DNA of 10,909 bases from Candidatus Aminicenantes bacterium UBA647 (lineage in GTDB: Bacteria; Acidobacteriota; Aminicenantia; UBA2199), in assembly GCA_002299555.1 (NCBI GenBank), contig DBOL01000051.1, forward strand, positions 1-10,909, given 5' to 3'. Every line of letters begins with the position of its first letter. Position 1 is the stretch's first letter. A model generated the notes under the pieces. The model saw only the letters and a list, made by a program, of their open reading frames with translations. It did not search any database and was not told the DNA's origin. The position numbers were made by a program, and so were the translations under genes. Positions 1 through 6,448 of this stretch are shown one piece after another.

Positions 1-1536
1 TGGCACACATTTCTTGGTGGTAGTGGTGGTGATAATTTGTCAGCCTTGGCTATTTCAAAGCAGGGTAATATATTTGTTTCAGGTTATTCATGGGATGAAT
101 GGAATACTTCGGCCTATGGTCAACCGGAACTCGCCTTCAACACGGGTACTTATGAGATGGACGTTATAGTTGCGAAACTCTCCAACAGCGGAACACTTCA
201 ATGGTATACATTCCTTGGTAGTGATTACTATGAGATCCCTTCTGATATTATTGTTGCACCCGGGGAGATAACTTTTGTAACAGGACAGGGTCTTTTGTAC
301 TGGACTGTCCAAAAATACGGATTACCTGTGAATGATAAACTTGTTGATGATTTACCGGACGGATTTATTGCATGTTTATCCGGTGCCGGTCAGTTCAATT
401 GGTATACATTCATAGGTGAGGACGACAGCGCATATCCTCACACGATTGATTTTTCTTCCGCTAACAGGATATTCGTTTCAGGGTCGATCGATAACCTCCC
501 CTCAATTCTAACAAGCACATCCCGCACATCTTTAACCTCAATAGTCCCTGAAAAGAAAAATGGTATTTCTCCGGTCTCATCTAAACTTTTTGTCGGATCC
601 TTTACTTTTGAAGGTGTTAAGGATTGGCTTAAAAGACCTTATATAGCAAAACTTTCAGCGGGACTTTCTGTTGATGTAGGCCCCAACGGGAAAATTTTTG
701 TGACCGGATCTGCAGCGAATGATATCCCGGATATACCAAATTCAGGATTTAAATTAAATATTAGTGTTGAGCCTGCAATGTTTACATTTTTACTTAAAAT
801 GACTCAAGCCGGGAATGTTGAATTTGTCCATAAATTTACTAATTATACTTTTGGAGTAGGCAACTCAATTGCGGTCTATGAGAATGGGATCCTTTATATT
901 ACAGGGAATAATTATGGATTCACTGTAGGTGTCGCTTCCCAGGCATTTCCCCTAGATCAGATTCAGGCCTCAGGAGATAAAAGAATCTTTCTGGCACAGA
1001 TAAATGAGTTGCATACTATTGAAGTTAATGTGAAAACAGAGGGCGGTAGTGCAGAGAAAGAAATTTATGAGGTTCTGCCAGGGAAAGATTGTGTTATAAA
1101 TCTTTTCCCTGATCCGGGATATGAATTATACAAAATAATTGATAATAGTGAAGAAGTAGTGGTAGCCAACCCATATATTCTAGCCGGAGTTCATTATGAT
1201 CATATTGTAGATGTATATTTCAGGCTGATCACGTATCCACCGGAGATGCTCCTCTCCGGGGCAAGGGTTGAAGATAATGCTTGGATCCTTGAGAAAGAGT
1301 TTGGAGAGCTTACTATTACAATAATCGAACATGAAACTTTACCGATGGATGTCAAAGCATATGTCCTTTATAAGTATAAAGGAGGAGTATGGAAGGAGAT
1401 AACAAGATTTACAGAAGCCGGTACTTTCACTTTTAATGACAAATATCTTACACCGGGTGTTGAAGGAAAGTATGTGCTTAAAGCGCTTGCTGCTGATGGA
1501 TCGGTAATTGCCGAATCGGATATTCTTATTCTATAA
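1..1536 (+). CDS. Secreted SBBP-type beta-propeller protein, 3' part (5' end outside window)
   Basis: The frame is open from base 1, so this is a fragment; 511 residues are visible and the start and any signal peptide are missing. Five related blades are seen. Three open with W-[HY]-T-F-[LI]-G (visible residues 1, 68, 134), and each contains an [IL]-[FY]-[VI]-[ST]-G strand (about residues 24, 91, 157, 232, 298), giving a period of 66-75 residues. This is the pattern of SBBP beta-propeller repeats. Next comes a domain of about 70 residues (338-408) like divergent InlB B-repeats (GGSAEKEIYEVLPGKD, then DPGYEL, ending VDVYF). A final Ig/FN3-like strand-rich domain follows (about 412-511; GKYVLKALAADGSVIAES). 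It is probably cell-surface or secreted and involved in binding; no catalytic motif is visible. Blades four and five are the most diverged. Family assignment is by pattern; ligand and exact role are unknown. Confidence 0.8.
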   Translation, partial: WHTFLGGSGGDNLSALAISKQGNIFVSGYSWDEWNTSAYGQPELAFNTGTYEMDVIVAKLSNSGTLQWYTFLGSDYYEIPSDIIVAPGEITFVTGQGLLYWTVQKYGLPVNDKLVDDLPDGFIACLSGAGQFNWYTFIGEDDSAYPHTIDFSSANRIFVSGSIDNLPSILTSTSRTSLTSIVPEKKNGISPVSSKLFVGSFTFEGVKDWLKRPYIAKLSAGLSVDVGPNGKIFVTGSAANDIPDIPNSGFKLNISVEPAMFTFLLKMTQAGNVEFVHKFTNYTFGVGNSIAVYENGILYITGNNYGFTVGVASQAFPLDQIQASGDKRIFLAQINELHTIEVNVKTEGGSAEKEIYEVLPGKDCVINLFPDPGYELYKIIDNSEEVVVANPYILAGVHYDHIVDVYFRLITYPPEMLLSGARVEDNAWILEKEFGELTITIIEHETLPMDVKAYVLYKYKGGVWKEITRFTEAGTFTFNDKYLTPGVEGKYVLKALAADGSVIAESDILIL

Positions 1537-1596
1537 GTATTTATTGAGTTTGGTCAAAAAATATAAGTTTATTCTAATCCCCGTAAAAATACTTAT
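1533..1596. repeat. 10-bp perfect inverted repeat between convergent genes
   Basis: ATAAGTATTT (1533-1542, overlapping the stop codon of the propeller gene) is matched by its exact reverse complement AAATACTTAT at 1587-1596, with a 44-nt loop, just before the 3' end of the thioesterase gene. It could be a weak bidirectional transcription end. The large loop and AT-only stem make a classical intrinsic terminator unlikely. Confidence 0.4.
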
Positions 1597-1610
1597 CTGA
1601 AATAGCAAAA

Positions 1611-2081
1611 TTATTTTTGGCCGAAGTCTTCGGGGACAAGAAGTGATATTATTTCCCCTGTTGCACATACATCACCTTCAACTGTAAGAGTGGCATCGAT
1701 CACTACTTTTCTCCCTTTTATCTCTTTTATCTTTCCTTTGACCACAAGTTCAGGACCCATGGGAGTAGGTTTTTTATAACTTACACATAGTGAACCTGTA
1801 ACAAAGCGGGGGGCATTAAACTCTTCAAGTTCAATGTTATTTTCTTTAGCATAGGCAAGTGCAGCAGATCCTGTTCCATGACAGTCGATCATAGAGGCAA
1901 GCAAGCCTCCATAAATAAAACCTGGGAGAGATATGTGATTCAGATCGGGTGTAAATCTTGTCACTGTCTCATCACCTTCCCAGAAAGTTTGAAACTGATG
2001 ACCGTCCTTGTTCAGCCTTCCGCATCCGTAACAATGAGCAAATCTCTCCTCGTAAAAATCCTGAACTGCTTTTGTTTTCAT
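1611..2081 (-). CDS. PaaI-family hotdog-fold thioesterase
   Basis: A 156-residue protein of the single hotdog-domain length. It is expected to hydrolyse acyl-CoA or similar thioesters in the cytoplasm; the substrate cannot be told. The core helix carries YGGLLASMIDCHGTGSA (residues 58-74), where PaaI enzymes usually have HGG followed by the catalytic Asp/Glu region; here the His is Tyr (Y58) and D66 is kept. The N-terminus has a C-Y-G-C-G motif (17-21) typical of the Cys-containing PaaI-like subgroup. A beta strand pair follows (VSYKKPTPMGPELVVKGKI, then VVIDATLTVEG). The ATG at 2081 is supported by GGAGG at 2088-2092, 6 nt upstream. It converges with the propeller gene. Catalytic activity is inferred from family only. 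Confidence 0.85.
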   Translation of the reverse strand: MKTKAVQDFYEERFAHCYGCGRLNKDGHQFQTFWEGDETVTRFTPDLNHISLPGFIYGGLLASMIDCHGTGSAALAYAKENNIELEEFNAPRFVTGSLCVSYKKPTPMGPELVVKGKIKEIKGRKVVIDATLTVEGDVCATGEIISLLVPEDFGQK

Positions 2082-2096
2082 TTGATACCTCCGTTT

Positions 2097-2204
2097 TCAT
2101 TTGTGAAATAATATACTATTGCTGTCAAGGTGTAATGTAAAGTGGGAAGGAGGATTATTTTTTTTCCGAAACCTTATATGCATTTTATCATCATTTTGTA
2201 TCAT
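2097..2204 (-). CDS. Possible 35-residue small ORF upstream of the thioesterase gene
   Basis: An ATG at 2204-2202 (minus strand) is preceded by GAGGTGAT (2208-2215), a near-perfect match to the anti-Shine-Dalgarno sequence with good spacing (7 nt after GAGG). It opens 35 codons starting MIQNDDKMHIRFRKKNNPP and ending with TGA 15 nt before the thioesterase start. It is basic in its first half, without Cys or a membrane segment. I do not recognise it. It could be a leader peptide or chance; the surrounding 2082-2337 gap otherwise shows nothing firm. Confidence 0.25.
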   Translation of the reverse strand: MIQNDDKMHIRFRKKNNPPSHFTLHLDSNSILFHK

Positions 2205-2337
2205 CTTATCACCTCTATATGATCTTTTAGTTGAAAATCACAGGATATTGTTCACATTGCATGGGTTCGAGAAGAATGGGGATAAGATTGGACTTCTTCA
2301 AGTTCCAGGAAGAATATCAGATTGAGATAGGGAAGAT

Positions 2338-3414
2338 CTATATAGTAAGTTCGCCGGCCCGGATCAATATTTTCCTGGAATTATCTGGGAAAATAATTTC
2401 AAGCAATGAACATTCGATCTCGTTGTCTTTTGCATAGACAAAATCTCTGTGGGTCACATTCTCGGGAGAGTTGAACTTGTCTTCACCTGTAATACCACCA
2501 AGGTGCTCGCTTAATCCAAATGCCCAATGGAAACCTGCCTTTTCATCCTGAAGTATGTTTCCTGTCACTTCAGCTTTATCATTTACTCCGATAGCAAATT
2601 CGGCAATATTACACCATCCCGGGTCTTCTTCCATCTTATTCCGGAGTTCTGCAGTCTCCGGTGAATCTCCCTGAACTTCAATGATCTTATTTTCATTAAT
2701 GATAAAAACGCCTTTTTCGTTTCCTTCCGAGAAAGGTAGTTTGCCTCTGGTCAGGCTCCCGGGCTCTTCATTGGGGACTGTATAGACTTCTCCCGCTGGG
2801 AGATTTGACGTTGATTTCTCGGTGCCACCTGTTTTGGGATGGAGCATCCCATCATCTCCGTAAAATTTGTTTTTAGTCAGATCAAAATAGCATTGGTGTC
2901 CACTTGAGAAAAGGACCTCTGCTCCCACCGCATTTTTCAATATAGAGATAAGAGAATTACATTTATCTGCAATCTTTCCATAATCTGCTGCAAGTCCTGA
3001 ATTTTCCATAAATCTTTGTGCTCCCGGCATGGATCCGACTCGTAGTTTTTTTAATGATCTGGAGTATGCATAAAGAGGGGCTGTTGCCGAATATTCGGGC
3101 ATGGATAAAATTATAGTGGATTTTTTTATCACTTCTCTGGTTTTCATTTCTTTTGAACCAACCATGCATTTGTTGGGGAGTCTTGCGTTATGGTTATATG
3201 TGGCCTTATAAGTAACCAGGGGATTCACTTTTAATCCCCATTTATCTGAAATGGAACTTATTTTTTCGAGCCAATCTGCGGCCATCTGTCTTCGCTCTTC
3301 CCATTCCGCTGAATCATTTTCTTTATCACGCGGCAGATCGATCATTATCGTGAGGGTTTCATTTTTTCCGGGCGAAAATATCTTTTCAAGAAAAATCGCA
3401 ATATCAAAAATCAT
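2338..3414 (-). CDS. M29 aminopeptidase / NicX-like metalloenzyme
   Basis: A 358-residue protein without signal peptide, so probably cytoplasmic. The C-terminal half has the metal-site pattern of the M29 aminopeptidases (AmpS/AmpT, aminopeptidase T) and the related ring-cleaving dioxygenase NicX: NLPAGEVYTVP (E209), an Asp-rich strand IIEVQGD (244-250), AEFAIGVN (E272), GFHWAFG (H296) and THRDFV (H322, D324). Five likely ligands are therefore present. The Tyr that in my recollection lies 7 residues after the His in M29 enzymes is E303 here, followed by H304. At 358 residues it is shorter than typical M29 peptidases (about 400-415). The ATG at 3414 is supported by AGGAG at 3420-3424. It is transcribed divergently from the P-loop gene at 3549. 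Peptidase versus dioxygenase chemistry cannot be decided here. Confidence 0.72.
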   Translation of the reverse strand: MIFDIAIFLEKIFSPGKNETLTIMIDLPRDKENDSAEWEERRQMAADWLEKISSISDKWGLKVNPLVTYKATYNHNARLPNKCMVGSKEMKTREVIKKSTIILSMPEYSATAPLYAYSRSLKKLRVGSMPGAQRFMENSGLAADYGKIADKCNSLISILKNAVGAEVLFSSGHQCYFDLTKNKFYGDDGMLHPKTGGTEKSTSNLPAGEVYTVPNEEPGSLTRGKLPFSEGNEKGVFIINENKIIEVQGDSPETAELRNKMEEDPGWCNIAEFAIGVNDKAEVTGNILQDEKAGFHWAFGLSEHLGGITGEDKFNSPENVTHRDFVYAKDNEIECSLLEIIFPDNSRKILIRAGELTI

Positions 3415-3438
3415 TACTACTCCTGATAACAGTTTTAA

Positions 3439-3453
3439 ATCTATAAAATAGAT
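3439..3453. promoter_or_regulatory. Palindrome in the divergent intergenic region
   Basis: ATCTAT-AAA-ATAGAT is a perfect 6-3-6 inverted repeat lying 25 bp upstream of the M29-like start codon, a typical place for a repressor site on that gene. AT-only stems like this also arise by chance, so operator function is inferred. Confidence 0.3.
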
Positions 3454-3471
3454 ATGGTAAGGATTAAGTTA

Positions 3472-3484
3472 GATATAGTGTATC
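3472..3484. promoter_or_regulatory. Second imperfect palindrome in the divergent region
   Basis: GATATAGTGTATC is a 6-1-6 inverted repeat with one mismatch, flanked by TTA and AAA that extend part of the symmetry. It lies between the two divergent genes, about 40 bp upstream of the -10 box at 3524. It is a candidate regulator site; the regulator is unknown. Confidence 0.25.
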
Positions 3485-3523
3485 AAAGGAAAAAAAGAGA
3501 TTCAACTTTTTTTTTATTTTGCG

Positions 3524-3529
3524 TATAAT
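3524..3529 (+). promoter_or_regulatory. -10 box for the AAA_28-type gene
   Basis: TATAAT 19 bp upstream of the ATG at 3549. The best -35 at 17-bp spacing is TTCAAC (3501-3506), only 3 of 6, within a T-rich tract. Transcription would start near 3536, leaving a leader of about 13 nt. Confidence 0.45.
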
Positions 3530-3548
3530 AAATTTAGTGGTTTAATTA

Positions 3549-4166
3549 ATGAATATGAAAGGTATAGAAATTAAAGATTTTGAGAAGAGATATAAAGAAC
3601 TGATTGAAAAGTTATATGATCATCCCCTATGGATGGATACGAACTGGTTCCTTGCAACCGGAGCACCAAGTTCAGGAAAATCCACTTCATTAAGACGGCT
3701 TCAGAAAGAGGGATTCAAGGTTAATCCTGATATCAGCAGGGATTATATTGTTGATATAAAAAAGAGGGGTATTTCGTTTGAAAAAGATATATTGTATAGC
3801 GTGGAAACCCAAAAGATCCTTTTCTACCTTATGACGCATGATGCGTTTCAGCTCAATAGATCAGATATGATCATCCATGATTATTCCCTTCCGGATAATA
3901 TAGCATTTCTGATTCTTGGTGGATTACCTGTTCCTGAAGAAGTGAAAAGATCAGCAATGAGTTTCAGGTTCAGGAAGGTTTTTTTATTTGAGCCCCTCGA
4001 ATTGGTAAAAGATGGAGTGAGGACAGAGGACAGAGAGGATCAGGCAAGATTGTTCAAACTTCTTCAGGAAACATATATTTCGATAGGATATGATCCTGTA
4101 CTTGTCAAGTCAGATACGATAGAGAATCGTCACAGGTTTCTGCTTAAAAACCTCCCCGAGCTTTAA
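3549..4166 (+). CDS. AAA_28-type P-loop ATP/GTP-binding protein
   Basis: A 205-residue soluble protein with a Walker A motif GAPSSGKST (residues 38-46). The rest follows the AAA_28 (predicted ATPase, COG3911-like) pattern: a strand and helix after the P-loop (FKVNPDISRDYI, 56-67), a Walker B-like strand MIIHDYSLPD (107-116; many relatives have DRG here), a GLPVPEEV segment (125-132), RKVFLFEP (142-149), and a conserved charged lid region VRTEDREDQAR (157-167) before LLQETYISIGYDP. It resembles nucleoside- or nucleotide-kinase-like P-loop proteins; the substrate is unknown. The Shine-Dalgarno site is poor (AGTGG at 3536-3540), and an in-frame ATG at 3555 is an alternative start. It is preceded by TATAAT at 3524-3529 and followed after 132 bp by the superoxide reductase gene, which has its own promoter. 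Confidence 0.82.
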   Translation: MNMKGIEIKDFEKRYKELIEKLYDHPLWMDTNWFLATGAPSSGKSTSLRRLQKEGFKVNPDISRDYIVDIKKRGISFEKDILYSVETQKILFYLMTHDAFQLNRSDMIIHDYSLPDNIAFLILGGLPVPEEVKRSAMSFRFRKVFLFEPLELVKDGVRTEDREDQARLFKLLQETYISIGYDPVLVKSDTIENRHRFLLKNLPEL

Positions 4167-4226
4167 ACATCCCGTTTTACCCGGCAAAAATAGTTAAAAA
4201 ATAACAAAAAACTGTGTTTTCTTTCC

Positions 4227-4273
4227 GAAATGCTACCAATAAGGTATCATTTACATTTGAAATGCTTTATAAT
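4227..4273 (+). promoter_or_regulatory. Promoter region of superoxide reductase with direct repeats and inverted repeat
   Basis: A perfect TATAAT at 4268-4273 lies 25 bp before the ATG, but no good -35 exists at 16-18 bp. Instead GAAATGCT occurs twice, at 4227-4234 and 4259-4266, exactly 32 bp apart (about three helical turns). Between the copies lies an inverted repeat GCTACC (4232-4237) / GGTATC (4243-4248), 5 of 6 paired. The lack of a -35 and this arrangement suggest control by a DNA-binding protein; that is inference. Confidence 0.45.
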
Positions 4274-4298
4274 ATAAACAATAAAAAGGAGAGAATAA

Positions 4299-4736
4299 AT
4301 GGATATTCATATTTGTAAAACATGCGGGCATCTTGCATTCAATGGTGCCCCGGATAGTTGCCCGGTCTGTAAAATGCCCAAAGAGCATTTTGAAAAGAAT
4401 GATAATGTTTTTGTAGATTCAAAGGCGAAAAGTCCTGAAGCTGATGTTAAACATGTCCCTTCAATAAAAGTTGTTAAAACATGTGGTTTGATCCCTGAAG
4501 ACACATGTACAGATGTTCATGTCAGAATAGGAGAAGTATTACATCCGATGACAGAGGGACATCTGATAACATTTATTGATTGTTATGTTAATGATGAGTT
4601 CTCAGGTCGGGTTATGTTGTCAGCTAACAGCTTGAATCCTGCAGCTGCTTTCCATGTGAAAGAGACTTCAGGAAAAGTTAGAATTGTTGAAAATTGCAAC
4701 CTTCACGGATACTGGATGGCTGAGGTTGAAATTTAA
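4299..4736 (+). CDS. Superoxide reductase with N-terminal rubredoxin-like domain (desulfoferrodoxin family, class II SORL)
   Basis: A 145-residue cytoplasmic enzyme that reduces superoxide to hydrogen peroxide without making oxygen, as strict anaerobes do. Residues 1-35 form a short rubredoxin-like iron/zinc knuckle with C6-x2-C9 and C21-x2-C24. This spacing differs from the CxxC...CC centre of classical desulfoferrodoxin. The SORL domain (about 50-145) carries all five ligands of the catalytic Fe(His)4(Cys) centre: H52 (KHVPSI), H82 and H88 (LHPMTEGH), C133 and H136 (ENCNLHG). The Lys before the first His, which helps attract superoxide, is kept (K51). The usual Glu before it (EKH in characterised enzymes) is V50. 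The start is fixed by AAGGAGA (4286-4292), 6 nt upstream. The likely electron donor is a rubredoxin, not seen here. Its peroxide product would suit the peroxiredoxin at 6490. Confidence 0.93.
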   Translation: MDIHICKTCGHLAFNGAPDSCPVCKMPKEHFEKNDNVFVDSKAKSPEADVKHVPSIKVVKTCGLIPEDTCTDVHVRIGEVLHPMTEGHLITFIDCYVNDEFSGRVMLSANSLNPAAAFHVKETSGKVRIVENCNLHGYWMAEVEI

Positions 4737-4737
4737 T

Positions 4738-4767
4738 CACAATTTTATTGTCGCAAATTAAATTGTG
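4738..4767. terminator. Inverted repeat between convergent superoxide reductase and MBL genes
   Basis: CACAATTT (4738-4745) and its exact complement AAATTGTG (4760-4767) form an 8-bp stem with a 14-nt loop, starting right after the superoxide reductase stop codon. A five-T run follows only 12 nt later (4780-4784), so it is a poor intrinsic terminator but sits where a shared transcription end is expected. Confidence 0.4.
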
Positions 4768-4800
4768 TTGAGATAGAGGTTTTTATAATTTCCGGATGGT

Positions 4801-5556
4801 TTAGTTTTTCTTCATCCCTTTATAAAAATCTCTTATCAGCACTTTAGTATTTATTTCCCCTTCAAGAAGTTTTATAAGTTTTTCCGAATCAGAACCCCTG
4901 CAGTGGTAAGGATATAGTACTACGGGCCTGAAAGCTTTTACGGCGTCTGCAACCATTTCCTCGGTCATTGTGTAGGGTAGATTCATCGGGAGGAAAGCTA
5001 TATCAATCTTTTTCAGTTCTTTCATTTCCGTAGTGTTCTCTGTATCCCCTGCAATATAGATCTTTTTCCCACCCAGATTCAGGATATATCCATTTCCTTC
5101 ACCCTTTTTGTGATAAGGATCCCCACTTTTTCTTCTATGAACGAAGTTATATGCGGGAATTGCTTCGATCTTAATACCATTCACTATCTTCGTTTCATCA
5201 TCACTCATTACAATGCAATCAATGATATCTTTACTGCTTAATTCCGGAGCAATAACAGGCGCGCCTGGTTTCCTCAATTTTTTAATAAGTTCAGGCTCAA
5301 GATGGTCACCGTGATGATGAGTAATAATTATCATGTCTGCTTTCGGCAGGTTGTCATAATTCCAAACCCTGGAAAAAGGGTCAATATGAATTACTATTTT
5401 GTTAAATTCAATAATCAATGATGCATGCCCTACAAATGTGATCTTCATATCTCCCTTTTCAGTTATATATGTGTCAGATTCAAGCATAGGTTTACCTGCA
5501 TAAATAACGGAAATATTTATAATCAATATAAAAACTATCAGTAAAATTTTTTTCAT
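4801..5556 (-). CDS. Exported metallo-beta-lactamase-fold hydrolase (UlaG/Lactamase_B_3-like)
   Basis: A 251-residue MBL-fold metal-dependent hydrolase. Residues 1-20 are a signal peptide (MKKILLIVFILIINISV, likely cut after YA), which places it outside the cytoplasm, unlike most UlaG-type relatives. Metal motifs: H80-x-H82-x-D84-H85 (THHHGDH), a HxxxKGEGNGY segment (H149), AGDT (D171) and a final YPYH (H218), plus VGHAS (H44) of the Lactamase_B_3 group. The longest frame begins with GTG at 5560-5562, but the Shine-Dalgarno AAGGAG (5562-5567) overlaps that codon and sits 5 nt before the ATG at 5554-5556, so I use that ATG. It converges with superoxide reductase and diverges from the methyltransferase. 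The substrate is unknown; lactonase, phosphodiesterase and nuclease activities all exist in this fold. Confidence 0.88.
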   Translation of the reverse strand: MKKILLIVFILIINISVIYAGKPMLESDTYITEKGDMKITFVGHASLIIEFNKIVIHIDPFSRVWNYDNLPKADMIIITHHHGDHLEPELIKKLRKPGAPVIAPELSSKDIIDCIVMSDDETKIVNGIKIEAIPAYNFVHRRKSGDPYHKKGEGNGYILNLGGKKIYIAGDTENTTEMKELKKIDIAFLPMNLPYTMTEEMVADAVKAFRPVVLYPYHCRGSDSEKLIKLLEGEINTKVLIRDFYKGMKKN

Positions 5557-5561
5557 ATTCA

Positions 5562-5567
5562 CTCCTT
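5562..5567 (-). promoter_or_regulatory. Ribosome binding site that decides the MBL hydrolase start
   Basis: AAGGAG on the minus strand covers the first base of a possible GTG start at 5562 and lies 5 nt before ATG at 5556. It can only serve the ATG. Confidence 0.75.
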
Positions 5568-5626
5568 ATAATATATTTTAAAGCTTTTTCATCTGATATG
5601 CCATTTTATACAAAAATAAATCAAAC

Positions 5627-5654
5627 TTGAATTATTTATAATGATGTATATAAT
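5627..5654 (+). promoter_or_regulatory. Sigma-70-type promoter of the membrane methyltransferase gene
   Basis: TTGAAT (5627-5632) and TATAAT (5649-5654) are 16 bp apart; transcription would begin near 5661 and give a leader of about 24 nt holding the AGGAGA site (5669-5674). A second TATAAT at 5637 has no -35. Confidence 0.55.
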
Positions 5655-5684
5655 TCTTAATAAACTTCAGGAGATAATATTTAA

Positions 5685-6443
5685 ATGGATAATGAAAAAT
5701 TAGAAGATAGTCATGGGAATAACAGGAAAGGATTAAAACTCAGGATAGGGGATCAGTGTTTTCGTTTCAGAGCAATAAGTGTAGTTCCGATAATATTGAT
5801 ATGTTTCTTCGTGTTCAATCCTGATGATCCGGGCCGTTTCAATACACTAATAAGTATATCCGGCTTTGCCATAGCCCTCTTCGGGGGATTGATAAGGATG
5901 ACATCTGTAGGATTTTCGAAACCGGTTACATCGGGGCGGGAAAATTATCTTAAAGCAGATAATCTGAATACAGGCGGATTGTACTCGCTGATAAAAAATC
6001 CTCTCTATGTGGGGAATTTTTTCATATATAACGGAGTTATAATTGCCTACACAAGTATTAATGCTCTAATTTTATTAAATATCTTTTTTGCCTTGAATTA
6101 TTACTTTATAATTCTTTCTGAAGAGAATTTTCTTAAAAAAGAATTCGGGAAAGAATATATAGACTATTTCGAAAATGTTCCCAAGGTTATTCCAAATTTT
6201 AAGAACTATAAGAAAAATGAAGGAAAATTCAGTCTTCTCAAAGTTATTTTAAGGGAAAAGAACACAACATTTTACTGGATCTTATTATACGTAGTATCAC
6301 TACTTCTCAAACAATACAAACTTAATGAAGGTACTATTGATAACTTCTGGTACCATGCAATGCCGGTGATAGTTATGTTAGTATTAAATATCGGATTGAC
6401 AATCTATAAAAAATATTTTACTTCTGTGAAGGTTTATACCTGA
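5685..6443 (+). CDS. ICMT/PEMT-family membrane methyltransferase
   Basis: A 252-residue integral membrane protein. Hydrophobic segments are at about 30-45, 56-73, 112-145 (two spans), 195-208 and 225-241. The SAM-binding core of the isoprenylcysteine carboxyl methyltransferase / phospholipid methyltransferase superfamily is clear: TGGLYSLIKNPLYVGN (96-111; G-x-Y-x3-[KR]-x-P-x-Y-x-G), then EENFLKKEFGKEYIDYFENVPKVIP (146-170; EE...FG..Y..Y...V.[KR]). Bacterial members methylate small membrane lipids; Leptospira LmtA, which methylates the lipid A 1-phosphate, is one member as I recall. The real substrate here is unknown. The last 80 residues extend past the usual end of the fold with two more spans. 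The start has AGGAGA 10 nt upstream and a good promoter. It converges with the peroxiredoxin gene across a hairpin. Confidence 0.83.
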   Translation: MDNEKLEDSHGNNRKGLKLRIGDQCFRFRAISVVPIILICFFVFNPDDPGRFNTLISISGFAIALFGGLIRMTSVGFSKPVTSGRENYLKADNLNTGGLYSLIKNPLYVGNFFIYNGVIIAYTSINALILLNIFFALNYYFIILSEENFLKKEFGKEYIDYFENVPKVIPNFKNYKKNEGKFSLLKVILREKNTTFYWILLYVVSLLLKQYKLNEGTIDNFWYHAMPVIVMLVLNIGLTIYKKYFTSVKVYT

Positions 6444-6448
6444 CAGGA

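Noticed and set aside
2163..2190. Run of T then TTCCGAAACC, considered as a terminator for the minus-strand M29-like gene.
   Set aside because: No stem of useful length is next to the run and it lies about 150 bp beyond the stop codon.
2231..2437. A 68-codon plus-strand frame overlapping the 3' end of the M29-like gene and containing a C-x2-C.
   Set aside because: No Shine-Dalgarno site, half of it lies antisense to the conserved C-terminus of the M29-like protein, and the composition is not gene-like.
4221..4230. TTCCGAA upstream of superoxide reductase resembling half of the perR/prx motif.
   Set aside because: Only seven bases match and no second half is present; the same TTCCGAA appears elsewhere, for example near 2163.
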